Shown: piece after piece, positions 1 to 9,137 of the stretch
How the letters are laid out: each line of letters begins with the position of its first letter
Numbering within the stretch: the first letter of the stretch is position 1
Assembly: GCF_002407605.1 (NCBI RefSeq)
Contig: NZ_NXGV01000001.1
Coordinates: forward strand, 804,895-868,894
Direction of reading: 5' to 3'
DNA length: 64,000 bases
DNA from: Marinobacter sp. ANT_B65
Lineage (GTDB): Bacteria > Pseudomonadota > Gammaproteobacteria > Pseudomonadales > Oleiphilaceae
The notes under the pieces: generated by a model
What the model was told of the DNA's origin: nothing
What the model saw: only the letters and a program-made list of their open reading frames with translations
The model's database searches: none
Made by a program: the position numbers and the translations under genes

Positions 1-1
1 A

Positions 2-1177
2 GTATCTGATCGCTGGTTACTGCCGGACGGGGTGGAGGATATCTTGCCGCCACTGGCCGGACAGATAGAATCCCTGCGCCGGGATGTAATGGATACCTGC
101 CAGCGTTGGGGCTACCAACTGGTAATCCCACCGCTAATCGAATATCTCGAATCTCTTTTTACCGGAACCGGGCATGACCTGGAGCTGCAGACCTTCAAGC
201 TGACTGATCAGCTGACTGGCCGCATGATGGGTGTTCGTGCTGATATGACGCCCCAGGCGGCCCGGATTGACGCTCATACGCTGGGGCAAGACGGCATTAC
301 CCGCCTGTGTTACGCGGGGCATGTACTTCATACCCGGCCCAGGCACATGCTGACCGGACGTACGCCGATTCAGGCAGGCTGTGAGCTGTTCGGCAGTGCG
401 TCTGAAGCTGCGGATCTCGAAATCATCAGCTTGATGCTTGAAGCTCTTCGTGTGGCCGGTTTGCCGGGCATTCACCTTGATCTTGCGCACGTGGCCATCT
501 ATGAAAGCCTTATTGGCGAAGCCGGGTTTGATCGCGATACAAGTGCGGCAATATTCGACGCCATGGCTCGCAAGTCGGTACCTGAACTGGACAGGCTGCT
601 GGGTGACTGCCCCCTCGGTTCAGCCGGCGCACGTCTGCGGGACCTTGCGCGTGTCAATGGTGGCCCTGAAGCTCTGACAGAGGCGCGCAGAATATTAAGT
701 GGAGCCTCCGAGAACCTGAGCGCTGCGCTGGATCAGTTGGGTCGGGTTGCCGGGATGCTTGAGAGAGACTACCCGGAGATCAGTTTCGGTTTCGATTTCT
801 GCGAACTGCGTGGTTATAACTATCATACAGGCCTGGTTTTTGCGGCTTACGTGCCAGGCTGCGGTGATTCTGTCGCCAAGGGCGGCCGCTACGATGCGAT
901 AGGCAGTGACTTCGGGCGTGCCCGTCCCGCCACAGGATTCAGTCTGGATGTGCGAGCTCTGGTAACGCTGGGTAAGCGCTCAGTTAATTGCGGCAAGGCC
1001 GTCTGGGCCCCTGCAGATAATGACGCAGCGCTGGAGCAGTTGGTCTCGGAACTGAGGAGGACGGATACCGTCGTCCGGGCTCTGCCGGAAGACAACGGAG
1101 TGGACCCCGTAACCCGTGGCTGTGACCGTAAGCTGGTAAAGCAGGGTGATCATTGGGTCGTTCAGGCACTGAGTTAG
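2..1177 (+). CDS. hisZ: ATP phosphoribosyltransferase regulatory subunit HisZ (5' end cut off)
   Basis: HisZ is a catalytically dead class II histidyl-tRNA synthetase relative that joins short-form HisG to make the first enzyme of histidine biosynthesis. The frame is already open at base 2 and reads VSDRWLLPDGVEDILPPLAG, the usual HisZ N-terminus, so only about the first few residues lie outside the window; the GTG at 32 is internal. The protein is about 392 residues and lacks the anticodon-binding domain of true HisRS. Class II motifs remain, for example RADMTPQAARID and the GGRYD loop. It lies 87 bases upstream of purA on the same strand, as in pseudomonads, and is probably cotranscribed with it. 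Confidence 0.93.
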   Translation, partial: VSDRWLLPDGVEDILPPLAGQIESLRRDVMDTCQRWGYQLVIPPLIEYLESLFTGTGHDLELQTFKLTDQLTGRMMGVRADMTPQAARIDAHTLGQDGITRLCYAGHVLHTRPRHMLTGRTPIQAGCELFGSASEAADLEIISLMLEALRVAGLPGIHLDLAHVAIYESLIGEAGFDRDTSAAIFDAMARKSVPELDRLLGDCPLGSAGARLRDLARVNGGPEALTEARRILSGASENLSAALDQLGRVAGMLERDYPEISFGFDFCELRGYNYHTGLVFAAYVPGCGDSVAKGGRYDAIGSDFGRARPATGFSLDVRALVTLGKRSVNCGKAVWAPADNDAALEQLVSELRRTDTVVRALPEDNGVDPVTRGCDRKLVKQGDHWVVQALS

Positions 1178-1255
1178 CGCCATTTAGCTGCAGTGAACTC
1201 GTACAGGTACATTTGCCAAATTTGCAAGACGCACCTCTTACCGTGTGCGCATTGA

Positions 1256-2560
<1,305 letters not shown>

Positions 2561-2575
2561 TCGTCAAAGGAGTTG

Positions 2576-2615
2576 AAAACCCGCCCTGCCTTCAACGGCA
2601 GGGCGGGTTTTTTTT
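2576..2615. terminator. Bidirectional Rho-independent terminator
   Basis: A perfect 12-bp stem (2579-2590 with 2597-2608) closes a six-base loop and is flanked by AAAA on the left and T8 on the right. It lies between convergent purA (+) and cmoB (-) and can stop transcription from both sides. Confidence 0.9.
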
Positions 2616-2619
2616 ATTT

Positions 2620-3621
2620 TCAGGGCTTCTCGGCAATGATTGTGGCGCGTTTTGGCCCGGGGTAGCCTTCGATGGTTTTCCCGGGGTCATCAGGATCCAG
2701 GAAATCCTGAAGGGAGTTAAAGCGCATCCAGTCTGTACTGCGCTGTTCGTCTGTGCTGGTCTCAGACACATCCACAACGCGGGCATTGCGGAACCCTGTA
2801 CGGTCCAGCCACCGCAGCAGCGTGTCGCAGCTCGGCAGGAACCATACGTTGCGCATCTGCCCGTAACGGTCTTCGGGCATCAGGCTATAGCCCTCAGGCC
2901 CATCCACCACCAGAGTTTCCAGTACCAGCTCTCCACCCCTGCGCAGCGTTCCTTTGAGTTCGAGCAGGTGATCGAGCGGTGATCTGCGATGGTAAAGGAC
3001 ACCCATGGAAAAGGTGGTATCAAAGAGTTCCAGATCTGCAGGCAGGTCTTCCATCCGGATGGGCAGAAGATCAACCGCAACCTCGCCCAGATAACGTTTT
3101 ACGCTGAGAAACTGGAACATGAACAGCAGTCCGGGATCAATCCCGATTACACGCCCAGCTCCGTCGCCCAGCATGCGCCAGCAATGGTAACCGGAGCCAC
3201 AACCTACATCCAGAACGCGCCGGCCGGAAAGATCAGAAAGGTAAGGCGATACCCGATCCCACTTCCAGTCGGAACGCCATTCTGTATCAATGTGAGTCCC
3301 GAAGAAGTCGAAAGGCCCCTTGCGCCAGGGCATGAGTCCTCTGAGCCCGCTCTCAAGCATTTGTTGCTGGCCGGAGTTTAGCGGGTTCGCGGAACTTAAG
3401 GAGATCGCCGGGGTGTTCAGCTCCGAGGTGGTCCCGGAAATATCCGGGAGGCTGTCAAGTGCTGACTGCCAGCGGCCGATGTCGCCGTGGGGATTGTCAT
3501 CAAAGCGCTGTATAAGCTGGCTTCTGATCGTGTCTGCCCAGCTGCTCTGGCCAGTGTCGTGCAGGTTAGCCAGAAGCTGGCCAAAACAGGTTTTCCAGTC
3601 AAAATCCGACATGGGGGGCAT
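2620..3621 (-). CDS. cmoB: tRNA U34 carboxymethyltransferase CmoB
   Basis: Transfers a carboxymethyl group from carboxy-S-adenosylmethionine to 5-hydroxyuridine at tRNA position 34, giving cmo5U. It is a 333-residue class I methyltransferase fold with the SAM-type motif VLDVGCGSGYHCW at about 136-148 and the family sequence FFGTHIDTEWRSDWKWDR before it. Two possible starts (Met1 and Met4) are close together. It lies 16 bases downstream of cmoA, which makes its unusual cofactor. Confidence 0.95.
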   Translation of the reverse strand: MPPMSDFDWKTCFGQLLANLHDTGQSSWADTIRSQLIQRFDDNPHGDIGRWQSALDSLPDISGTTSELNTPAISLSSANPLNSGQQQMLESGLRGLMPWRKGPFDFFGTHIDTEWRSDWKWDRVSPYLSDLSGRRVLDVGCGSGYHCWRMLGDGAGRVIGIDPGLLFMFQFLSVKRYLGEVAVDLLPIRMEDLPADLELFDTTFSMGVLYHRRSPLDHLLELKGTLRRGGELVLETLVVDGPEGYSLMPEDRYGQMRNVWFLPSCDTLLRWLDRTGFRNARVVDVSETSTDEQRSTDWMRFNSLQDFLDPDDPGKTIEGYPGPKRATIIAEKP

Positions 3622-3637
3622 AGTCTCCGTATGGGGT

Positions 3638-4393
3638 TCAGGCGGCCTTTATAGCCAGCATGGATACGAAGTTGAAGCACTGATACCAGACAAGCACTCG
3701 GTCAAACCCTGCGTCTTCAAGGCGCTGCTTGTGAGCATCCAGTGTTTCCGGGATCAGTACCTGTTCAATGGCGCTGCGTTTCTGGCTTATCTCCAGATCG
3801 GAGTACCCGTTGGCACGCTTGAACTCATGATGAAGGCAAGTCTGAATATCCTGTTCATCCTCGGAATCGAAGCGGATTTTTTCAGAAAGGATCAGCACAC
3901 CTCCAGGGCGGGTTGCCTCGGCAATCTTGCTCAGAAGGCTGCTCCGCTGCTCCGGGGGTATAAACTGTAATGTGAAATTGAGGGTCGTCACCGAGGCGTT
4001 TTCAAGCTCTGTTTCCTGAATGTTCTCGCAGCGAAGCCGGACCGGCAACGAATGGTCGTCCAGTGCGATGTAATGCTCGCAGCGCTCGATCATGGCGGCG
4101 GAATTATCCACGCCAGTCAGAGAACAGCTATCAAATGAAATGCCATGACGCATAGCCAGAGTGGATGCGCCCAACGAGCAGCCAAGGTCATAACAATTTG
4201 AACCGGCCTGGGCATATTGTTCGGTAATGACTTCAATCATCGGGATGATAGTGGTGTAGCCAGGCACAGACCGGCGAATCATGTCCGGGAATACGCGGGC
4301 AACCGCAGCGTCGAACCGGAAGTCTTCTGGCTGCCGTTCAGTAGCAAAAAGCCGGTCTGTCAATTGCTCTGGTGAGCTATCAGCCTTACTCAT
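3638..4393 (-). CDS. cmoA: Carboxy-S-adenosylmethionine synthase CmoA
   Basis: Converts SAM and prephenate into carboxy-SAM, the donor used by CmoB. The 251-residue protein has the CmoA signature CYDLGCSLGAST at about 67-78, an N-terminal FRFDAAVARVFPDMIRRSVP segment and NFTLQFIPPEQR near the middle. Its start overlaps the end of the small upstream gene by eight bases, which suggests translational coupling. Gene order is small protein, cmoA, cmoB. Confidence 0.96.
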   Translation of the reverse strand: MSKADSSPEQLTDRLFATERQPEDFRFDAAVARVFPDMIRRSVPGYTTIIPMIEVITEQYAQAGSNCYDLGCSLGASTLAMRHGISFDSCSLTGVDNSAAMIERCEHYIALDDHSLPVRLRCENIQETELENASVTTLNFTLQFIPPEQRSSLLSKIAEATRPGGVLILSEKIRFDSEDEQDIQTCLHHEFKRANGYSDLEISQKRSAIEQVLIPETLDAHKQRLEDAGFDRVLVWYQCFNFVSMLAIKAA

Positions 4394-4772
4394 CGCTGGT
4401 GGGTTCCTCTGGTTGCGTGGGCATCTCTGGCTGCGATATCGCAGCCGGTGCGGTCGGAGATGGCCGGGAACAGCGTACGCCCCGGTTTTTGTAATCTACA
4501 AGGATGCCGCGAAAAGACGGATCCACGTCGGCGGCAATGGCGAGATAACCGTTTTCGCAGGTTGCATGAAGTTCAGAGGCCTTGGGTGACATCCGGAAGG
4601 TTTCTCCCGGCGTTACATGGATTGCCTTGAAGTCGCCGACCGGTACATAGTCCTTATTGTCTGAATGCTTGATGCTTCCGCTGACTTCCAGTACCAGTAC
4701 AGTGCCCACGATGGATACCAGGGCGGTAAAAAACAGGCTGCGGATAGTGTAACGGGTCTCGTTCTGGCTCAT
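4386..4772 (-). CDS. Small hypothetical protein with one N-terminal membrane segment
   Basis: I do not recognise this 128-residue protein. A short charged N-terminus is followed by a hydrophobic stretch, SLFFTALVSIVGTVLVLEV (about 12-30), consistent with a membrane anchor or uncleaved signal. The remainder would be periplasmic and contains two cysteines (CENGYLAI and VRCSRP) that could form a disulfide. The tail is rich in Pro, Thr and Glu. It overlaps cmoA by eight bases and follows srkA by 29, so it is in the same transcription unit, but nothing in the sequence ties it to tRNA modification. Confidence 0.72.
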   Translation of the reverse strand: MSQNETRYTIRSLFFTALVSIVGTVLVLEVSGSIKHSDNKDYVPVGDFKAIHVTPGETFRMSPKASELHATCENGYLAIAADVDPSFRGILVDYKNRGVRCSRPSPTAPAAISQPEMPTQPEEPTSDE

Positions 4773-4801
4773 GCCTACCTCAATTTACTGTGAATGAATG
4801 A

Positions 4802-5800
4802 TCAGTATTGACCGGGAAGTACAATAGAAGGCGCTTGCAGAGCCGCCAGCTGTTCTCTCAGCGCCAGTACCTGGTCAGACCAGAACCGCGGTTGGGCGAA
4901 CCATGGGAAAAAGCGCGGAAAAGCCGGGTCATCCCAGCGTTTTGCCAGCCAGGCGCAGTGGCTGATCTGCCGGTAACAGCGCAAAGGCTCAATCAGGTGT
5001 CTCTCACAGCGATCAAAATCCCGGAACATTTCATAGCCTTCGAGTAACTCGCCCAGTTGTGCCCCGCGTTCGTTGTCCTCGCCATTCAGTAATAACCACA
5101 TGTCCTGAATGGCCGGGCCGGAACGGCAATCGTCCAGATCCACAAACAGCATCTGCTCATCGCGGCACAATATGTTACCGGCATGGCAGTCTCCGTGCAG
5201 TCGCAGTGTTTCGACTTCTCCGGCATTTTCCATGCGGGCCCGACAGTGAGTCAGCAGATCCGGTATCAGACTGTCCCACGCGGGCCGAAGGTCTTTGGGA
5301 ATCCAGTTTCCTTCAAGCAACAGCTGATTGTTTGCTTCGATACCATCCAGCAGCGACAGGGCGGTGCGATGACGGAAAGGCTTAACAGCACCAATATTAT
5401 GAATCTGGCCGAGCCACTGCCCGAGTCGGTAGAGAGTATCGGTAACGCTTGTGTCAGGTGCCTGCCCGCCACGCTGGTCAAAAACGGCGAAAAAAAAGTC
5501 ACCGTGTTTCCCCAGGGTGTCTCCCGACGGCATCACCAGTGGTGCGACAACGGGAATATCCGCTGCGAGCAAGTCCCGGGTAAATTCATGTTCTTCCCGC
5601 ACCTGTTCTTCTGTCCAGCGGCCGGGGCGATAGAATTTGGCGATCACCGGTGCCCCTTCATCGAGACCAATCTGATATACGCGGTTTTCATAGCTGTTCA
5701 GGGCAAAAAGGCGACCACTTACCGCGAAACCGGCATCTTCCATGGCATCCAGAATGGCGTCTGGTGTCAGGGCATCGTATGGGTGGGTTGAAACGTTCAT
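4802..5800 (-). CDS. srkA: Stress response kinase A (YihE/SrkA family Ser/Thr kinase)
   Basis: A cytosolic APH-fold protein kinase; in E. coli SrkA protects against envelope and MazEF-linked stress. The sequence shows LNSYENRVYQIG, the ATP-binding lysine in VIAKFYRPGRW, catalytic LRLHGDCHAGNIL and metal-binding FVDLDDCRSGPAIQDMW. Length from the chosen ATG is 332 residues, close to E. coli (328). A longer frame starts at 5878, but its extra 26 residues do not resemble the family, whose members begin near MNxxxHPYDALTPD. It heads the srkA-small protein-cmoA-cmoB minus-strand run. Confidence 0.92.
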   Translation of the reverse strand: MNVSTHPYDALTPDAILDAMEDAGFAVSGRLFALNSYENRVYQIGLDEGAPVIAKFYRPGRWTEEQVREEHEFTRDLLAADIPVVAPLVMPSGDTLGKHGDFFFAVFDQRGGQAPDTSVTDTLYRLGQWLGQIHNIGAVKPFRHRTALSLLDGIEANNQLLLEGNWIPKDLRPAWDSLIPDLLTHCRARMENAGEVETLRLHGDCHAGNILCRDEQMLFVDLDDCRSGPAIQDMWLLLNGEDNERGAQLGELLEGYEMFRDFDRCERHLIEPLRCYRQISHCAWLAKRWDDPAFPRFFPWFAQPRFWSDQVLALREQLAALQAPSIVLPGQY

Positions 5801-5907
5801 TTTAAAGCGCAGCCCGACTGGTAAGTGTGGGCCCAAGTATACCTTCTTGGCAGCACTCCCGTAATGCAGGCAGGGCATGTTTCCATGGTTCCTGGCTGTG
5901 CAGGATT

Positions 5908-5923
5908 AGGTTAATGTTAACCT
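5908..5923. promoter_or_regulatory. Palindrome AGGTTAATGTTAACCT in the srkA / oxidase divergent region
   Basis: A 16-base inverted repeat (7-bp arms around TG) lies between the divergent srkA and the FAD oxidase gene. It looks like a repressor operator. No regulator gene is adjacent, so the binding protein is unknown. Confidence 0.35.
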
Positions 5924-6020
5924 TGGTGGATTTGGGTTATCAGGAGCACCCGGCCGGCAGAAGCTATTAGCAGGTCTGTTCAGCAGATCGATTCTACAGG
6001 AGTATCAAGCAGGTGTTTTC

Positions 6021-7136
6021 GTGACAGGTGATCTTCTCGAACTGGATACAGCGGTTATCGGAGCAGGTGTTGTCGGGTTGGCTGTTGCCCGGGCTCTGGC
6101 CCGGGCCGGGCGTGATGTGATTGTTCTGGAAGCCGGAGATCGCTTTGGCGAAGGCGTCTCGTCCCGAAACAGTGAGGTTATACATGCCGGAGTCTATTAT
6201 CCCGAGAACTCACTGAAGGCCCGTCTTTGCGTAGAGGGTCGCAGGCAGTTGTACGGCTACTGCGAAAGCCACAAGGTAAGGTATCGCAAGTGCGGAAAAT
6301 GGATCATTGCTACCAGCGAAGCGCAAATCCCCATACTTGAGGGGGTTCAGTCCCATGCGGAATCCAACGGTGCTCCACTGGTTCTGCGGGATGGTAATGC
6401 AGTCACTCGCCAGTTGCCCGAAGTCAGTGCCAGCGCGGGACTCTGGTCCCGGGAAACCGGAATACTGGATACTCATGGCCTCATGCTTGCCTTACTTGGC
6501 GAACTGCAGGACGCGGGAGGCTCGCTCGCGTTGCGCTCACCGGTTGAGAGCATCGAATCGGCTAATGGTTGTCATGTGCTTCAGGTCGGCGGCGATATGC
6601 CGTGCAAGCTCAAGGTCCGGAATCTCGTTAATGCGGCCGGGTTAGGTGCTGTGCCCCTGACCCGTCACTGGGGCGGGCTTCCCGACGAACAGAAACCGGA
6701 GCAATGGTTCGCCAGGGGCGTTTATTTCAGCTACAGCGGGCGCCATCCGTTCACTAGTCTGATCTATCCGGTTCCCGAGCCTGGCGGACTGGGCGTTCAC
6801 CTTACTCTTGACCTGGCCGGGCAGGCACGTTTCGGTCCGGATGTAGACTGGATTGACCGGGAAGATTATGCGGTTGATCCCGGGCGAGTGCAGACCTTTG
6901 CTGCCGGTATCCGGCAGTGGTGGCCAGGTCTGGAGGCTGAGCGCCTGCAGCCGGCTTATGCAGGCATTCGACCGAAGCTCAGAAATGCTGAGGGAGGATT
7001 TTTTGATTTCCGGATTGATGGTCCCGGTGAGCATGGTGTTCCGGGGCTGGTAAACCTGTTTGGTATTGAGTCGCCCGGGCTGACATCGTGCCTGGCGATT
7101 GCCGATCTCGTGAGGAGCAAGCTGGTCTGGCTATAG
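6021..7136 (+). CDS. FAD-dependent L-2-hydroxyglutarate dehydrogenase/oxidase-like protein
   Basis: A 371-residue DAO-type flavoenzyme. The N-terminal dinucleotide-binding motif is VIGAGVVGLAVARAL (about 12-26), followed by LEAGDRFGEGVSSRNSEV. Near the C-terminus are YAGIRPKL and LFGIESPGLTSCLAIADLV, both typical of the LhgO/L2HGDH family, which oxidises L-2-hydroxyglutarate to 2-oxoglutarate and passes electrons to the respiratory chain. The start is GTG at 6021. It ends five bases from the end of convergent comF, with no terminator visible. The substrate is inferred from family resemblance only. Confidence 0.8.
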   Translation: MTGDLLELDTAVIGAGVVGLAVARALARAGRDVIVLEAGDRFGEGVSSRNSEVIHAGVYYPENSLKARLCVEGRRQLYGYCESHKVRYRKCGKWIIATSEAQIPILEGVQSHAESNGAPLVLRDGNAVTRQLPEVSASAGLWSRETGILDTHGLMLALLGELQDAGGSLALRSPVESIESANGCHVLQVGGDMPCKLKVRNLVNAAGLGAVPLTRHWGGLPDEQKPEQWFARGVYFSYSGRHPFTSLIYPVPEPGGLGVHLTLDLAGQARFGPDVDWIDREDYAVDPGRVQTFAAGIRQWWPGLEAERLQPAYAGIRPKLRNAEGGFFDFRIDGPGEHGVPGLVNLFGIESPGLTSCLAIADLVRSKLVWL

Positions 7137-7141
7137 CGGGC

Positions 7142-7816
7142 TTAGCCGGGGGTTCTCGCCAATGCCCATACCTGGATTTCCTGCGCTCCAGCCTCCCTTA
7201 AAACCGATGCAAGCACTCGCATTGTTGCACCAGTTGTAACCACATCATCTACCATCGCGACCCGTTCTGGCACTGTTGAGCAGACCTTAAAAACGCCCCG
7301 CAGATTTGCGAGCCTGGATTCTCTGTTCAGCCCTCGCTGCGTCTGAACTTTGTGTGCCCGGCGAACTATGTTGATGTCAACCGGGACGTTGATCATCGTT
7401 CCAATGCTCTCGGCAATATCCCGAGCCTGATTGAAGCCGCGTTTGCGCCGGCGTGAGGGGTGCATGGGCGAGGGGATCAGTATATCTGGCTTTTCCACTC
7501 CATAAGCGGCAAGAGCAGGTTCAATATAGTCCACAAAGCCCGCGATCAATGGCCGCGCGAATTTTCGCTGCCCCTGGTATTTATAACGGCTGATCATGCT
7601 GTCGACCGGATATTGATAGCGCCAGGGTATAAAAGAGTAGTCAAACGGGGGTGGCGATGTCAGACAGTCACCGCAAAGGTGGTCGCCCCCGGGGTGTGCC
7701 AGAGGCAGGGCGCAGCAGCGGCAGTGCCAGTTATTTGCCGGAAGATCTGCATGGCAGGGTTTACACAAACCGCTGGTGGCGTTGGGGGACAGACAGCCTA
7801 CGCAGGCGCCTTTCAT
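7142..7816 (-). CDS. comF: ComF family phosphoribosyltransferase-like protein
   Basis: ComF-family protein linked to natural DNA uptake in competent bacteria. An N-terminal zinc-finger region has four CxxC pairs (CVGC, CKPC, CRCC, CGDC). The C-terminal type I PRTase domain has the PRPP motif VAMVDDVVTTGAT and the family segment RRKRGFNQARDIA. Starting at ATG 7816 gives 224 residues, the usual size (227 in E. coli). The open frame runs on to 7978, but that would overlap bioB and cover both biotin operators, so I reject it. It is divergent from bioB. Confidence 0.9.
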   Translation of the reverse strand: MKGACVGCLSPNATSGLCKPCHADLPANNWHCRCCALPLAHPGGDHLCGDCLTSPPPFDYSFIPWRYQYPVDSMISRYKYQGQRKFARPLIAGFVDYIEPALAAYGVEKPDILIPSPMHPSRRRKRGFNQARDIAESIGTMINVPVDINIVRRAHKVQTQRGLNRESRLANLRGVFKVCSTVPERVAMVDDVVTTGATMRVLASVLREAGAQEIQVWALARTPG

Positions 7817-7823
7817 TTTTTCT

Positions 7824-7855
7824 CTGTTAACCTTTGGTCCATTTAAGGTTGACAG
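7824..7855. promoter_or_regulatory. BirA-type biotin operator 1
   Basis: CTGTTAACC (7824-7832), a 14-base spacer, then GGTTGACAG (7847-7855). This matches the TTGTAAACC-N14/15-GGTTTACAA form known for BirA, the biotin-protein ligase that represses bio genes when biotin is plentiful. The right half overlaps the -35 box of the bioB promoter. Confidence 0.8.
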
Positions 7856-7876
7856 CAAGCTCAGTCTCTTTATCAT
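7849..7876 (+). promoter_or_regulatory. Sigma70 promoter for bioB
   Basis: TTGACA (7849-7854), a 16-base spacer and TATCAT (7871-7876), giving a start near 7883 and a leader of about 44 bases before bioB. Operator 1 overlaps the -35 element and operator 2 covers the start region, so BirA could block it at both ends. Confidence 0.72.
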
Positions 7877-7885
7877 CTGATTTAT

Positions 7886-7917
7886 CCGTAAACCCAGACT
7901 GATAAAAAGGTTAACAG
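7886..7917. promoter_or_regulatory. BirA-type biotin operator 2
   Basis: CCGTAAACC (7886-7894), 14 bases, then GGTTAACAG (7909-7917), the same architecture and spacer length as operator 1. The two centres are 62 bp apart. It covers the predicted bioB transcription start and early leader. Confidence 0.8.
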
Positions 7918-7926
7918 GACTTCTGT

Positions 7927-8985
7927 ATGACTGCCACAGTATTGCGCCATGACTGGACACTTCAGGATGCCCGGTCACTTTTTGAACTTCCGTTTAATGA
8001 TCTCCTGTTCCGGGCACAGTCTGTGCACAGACAGCATTTTGACGCTAATGAGGTGCAGATCAGCACTTTGCTGTCGATCAAAACCGGTGCCTGTCCGGAA
8101 GACTGTAAATACTGTCCCCAGAGTGGTCATTACAATACCGGTCTGGAGAAGGAGAAGCTCCTGGAGCTTGAAAAAGTAGTTGAAGAGGCCCGCGCGGCGA
8201 AAGAAAGCGGAGCCTCTCGATTCTGCATGGGCGCCGCATGGCGCAGTCCTGCGGTGAAGGATATGCCCTATGTGCTGGATATGGTCCGACAGGTGAAGTC
8301 TCTTGGCCTGGAGACATGTATGACGCTGGGCATGCTGAAGCCGGAGCAGGCGGAAGAGTTGGCCGAAGCCGGGCTTGATTACTACAACCACAATCTTGAT
8401 ACCTCAGAGAAGTACTACAGTCACATCATTACCACACGTACCTATCAGGACCGGCTTGATACCCTTGATAACGTTCGCAACGCGGGTATGAAGGTGTGCT
8501 GTGGTGGAATCATGGGGATGGGTGAGGATGAAGATGACCGGGTTGGTTTACTGGTTCAGCTGGCAAATCTGCCGCATCACCCTGAAAGTGTGCCCGTTAA
8601 TATGCTCGTCAAGGTGAAGGGAACGCCCATGGAGCACGTGGAAGACCTGGACCCATTCGAGTTTGTTCGCATCATAGCTGTGGCCCGGATCATGATGCCG
8701 GCGTCACACGTTCGCTTGTCTGCAGGTCGGGAGACAATGAATGAGCAGTTGCAGGCCTTGTGTTTTCTGGCGGGTGCGAATTCAATTTTCTATGGCGAGA
8801 AACTGCTGACGACTGCGAACCCGGAAGCGGATTCAGATATGGCGCTGTTCCGTCGTCTTGGTATTCGTCCCGAGCAGCGGAAGCAGTGTATTTCCGAAGA
8901 GCAGGAAGAACAGGTGATTGCCGACGATCTCGAGTATGAGGCGACACGTCAGATGTTTTATGACGCGACCAGGGAATCTGCTTAG
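7927..8985 (+). CDS. bioB: Biotin synthase
   Basis: Radical-SAM enzyme that inserts sulfur into dethiobiotin, the last step of biotin synthesis. The 352-residue protein binds its 4Fe-4S cluster through Cys56, Cys60 and Cys63 in [22 protein letters not shown] and YYNHNLDTS are typical downstream motifs. It is the first gene of the bioB-bioF-bioD run, directly behind two BirA operators. A structured repeat element fills the gap to bioF. Confidence 0.97.
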   Translation: MTATVLRHDWTLQDARSLFELPFNDLLFRAQSVHRQHFDANEVQISTLLSIKTGACPEDCKYCPQSGHYNTGLEKEKLLELEKVVEEARAAKESGASRFCMGAAWRSPAVKDMPYVLDMVRQVKSLGLETCMTLGMLKPEQAEELAEAGLDYYNHNLDTSEKYYSHIITTRTYQDRLDTLDNVRNAGMKVCCGGIMGMGEDEDDRVGLLVQLANLPHHPESVPVNMLVKVKGTPMEHVEDLDPFEFVRIIAVARIMMPASHVRLSAGRETMNEQLQALCFLAGANSIFYGEKLLTTANPEADSDMALFRRLGIRPEQRKQCISEEQEEQVIADDLEYEATRQMFYDATRESA

Positions 8986-8998
8986 TTATAGGGATGGT

Positions 8999-9104
8999 AG
9001 CGGGCGGCTGGTTCGTTCCAGGATTGTAGAGGGCCAAAGACGGCCCGAAACAATCGCACATGGATGTGCTCGTAGCGTATCCCGGAACGAATCAGCCGAC
9101 CGCT
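8999..9104 (+). repeat. Self-complementary repeat element A (variable arms, conserved core)
   Basis: Arms of about 26 nt (8999-9024 and 9079-9104) pair with each other with a few imperfections, including one G-U and one A-C. The core (9025-9078, 54 nt) contains two small hairpins, GGGCC-AAAGAC-GGCCC and GCACA-UGGA-UGUGC. The core is 49/54 identical to that of element C in reverse complement and shares its plan with element B, while the arms differ completely. Here it lies between bioB and bioF and would be part of their shared mRNA. Confidence 0.8.
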
Positions 9105-9137
9105 GGTTGAACAGTAGATTAACTTCCAGGTGTTATC

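Noticed and set aside
7817..7978. N-terminal extension of ComF overlapping bioB
   Set aside because: It would cover both BirA operators and the first bioB codons, and make the protein about 54 residues longer than the family.
9001..9103. tRNA or riboswitch in the bioB-bioF gap
   Set aside because: The fold is one long stem with two tiny hairpins, without cloverleaf or known riboswitch features, and it is shared with unrelated loci.
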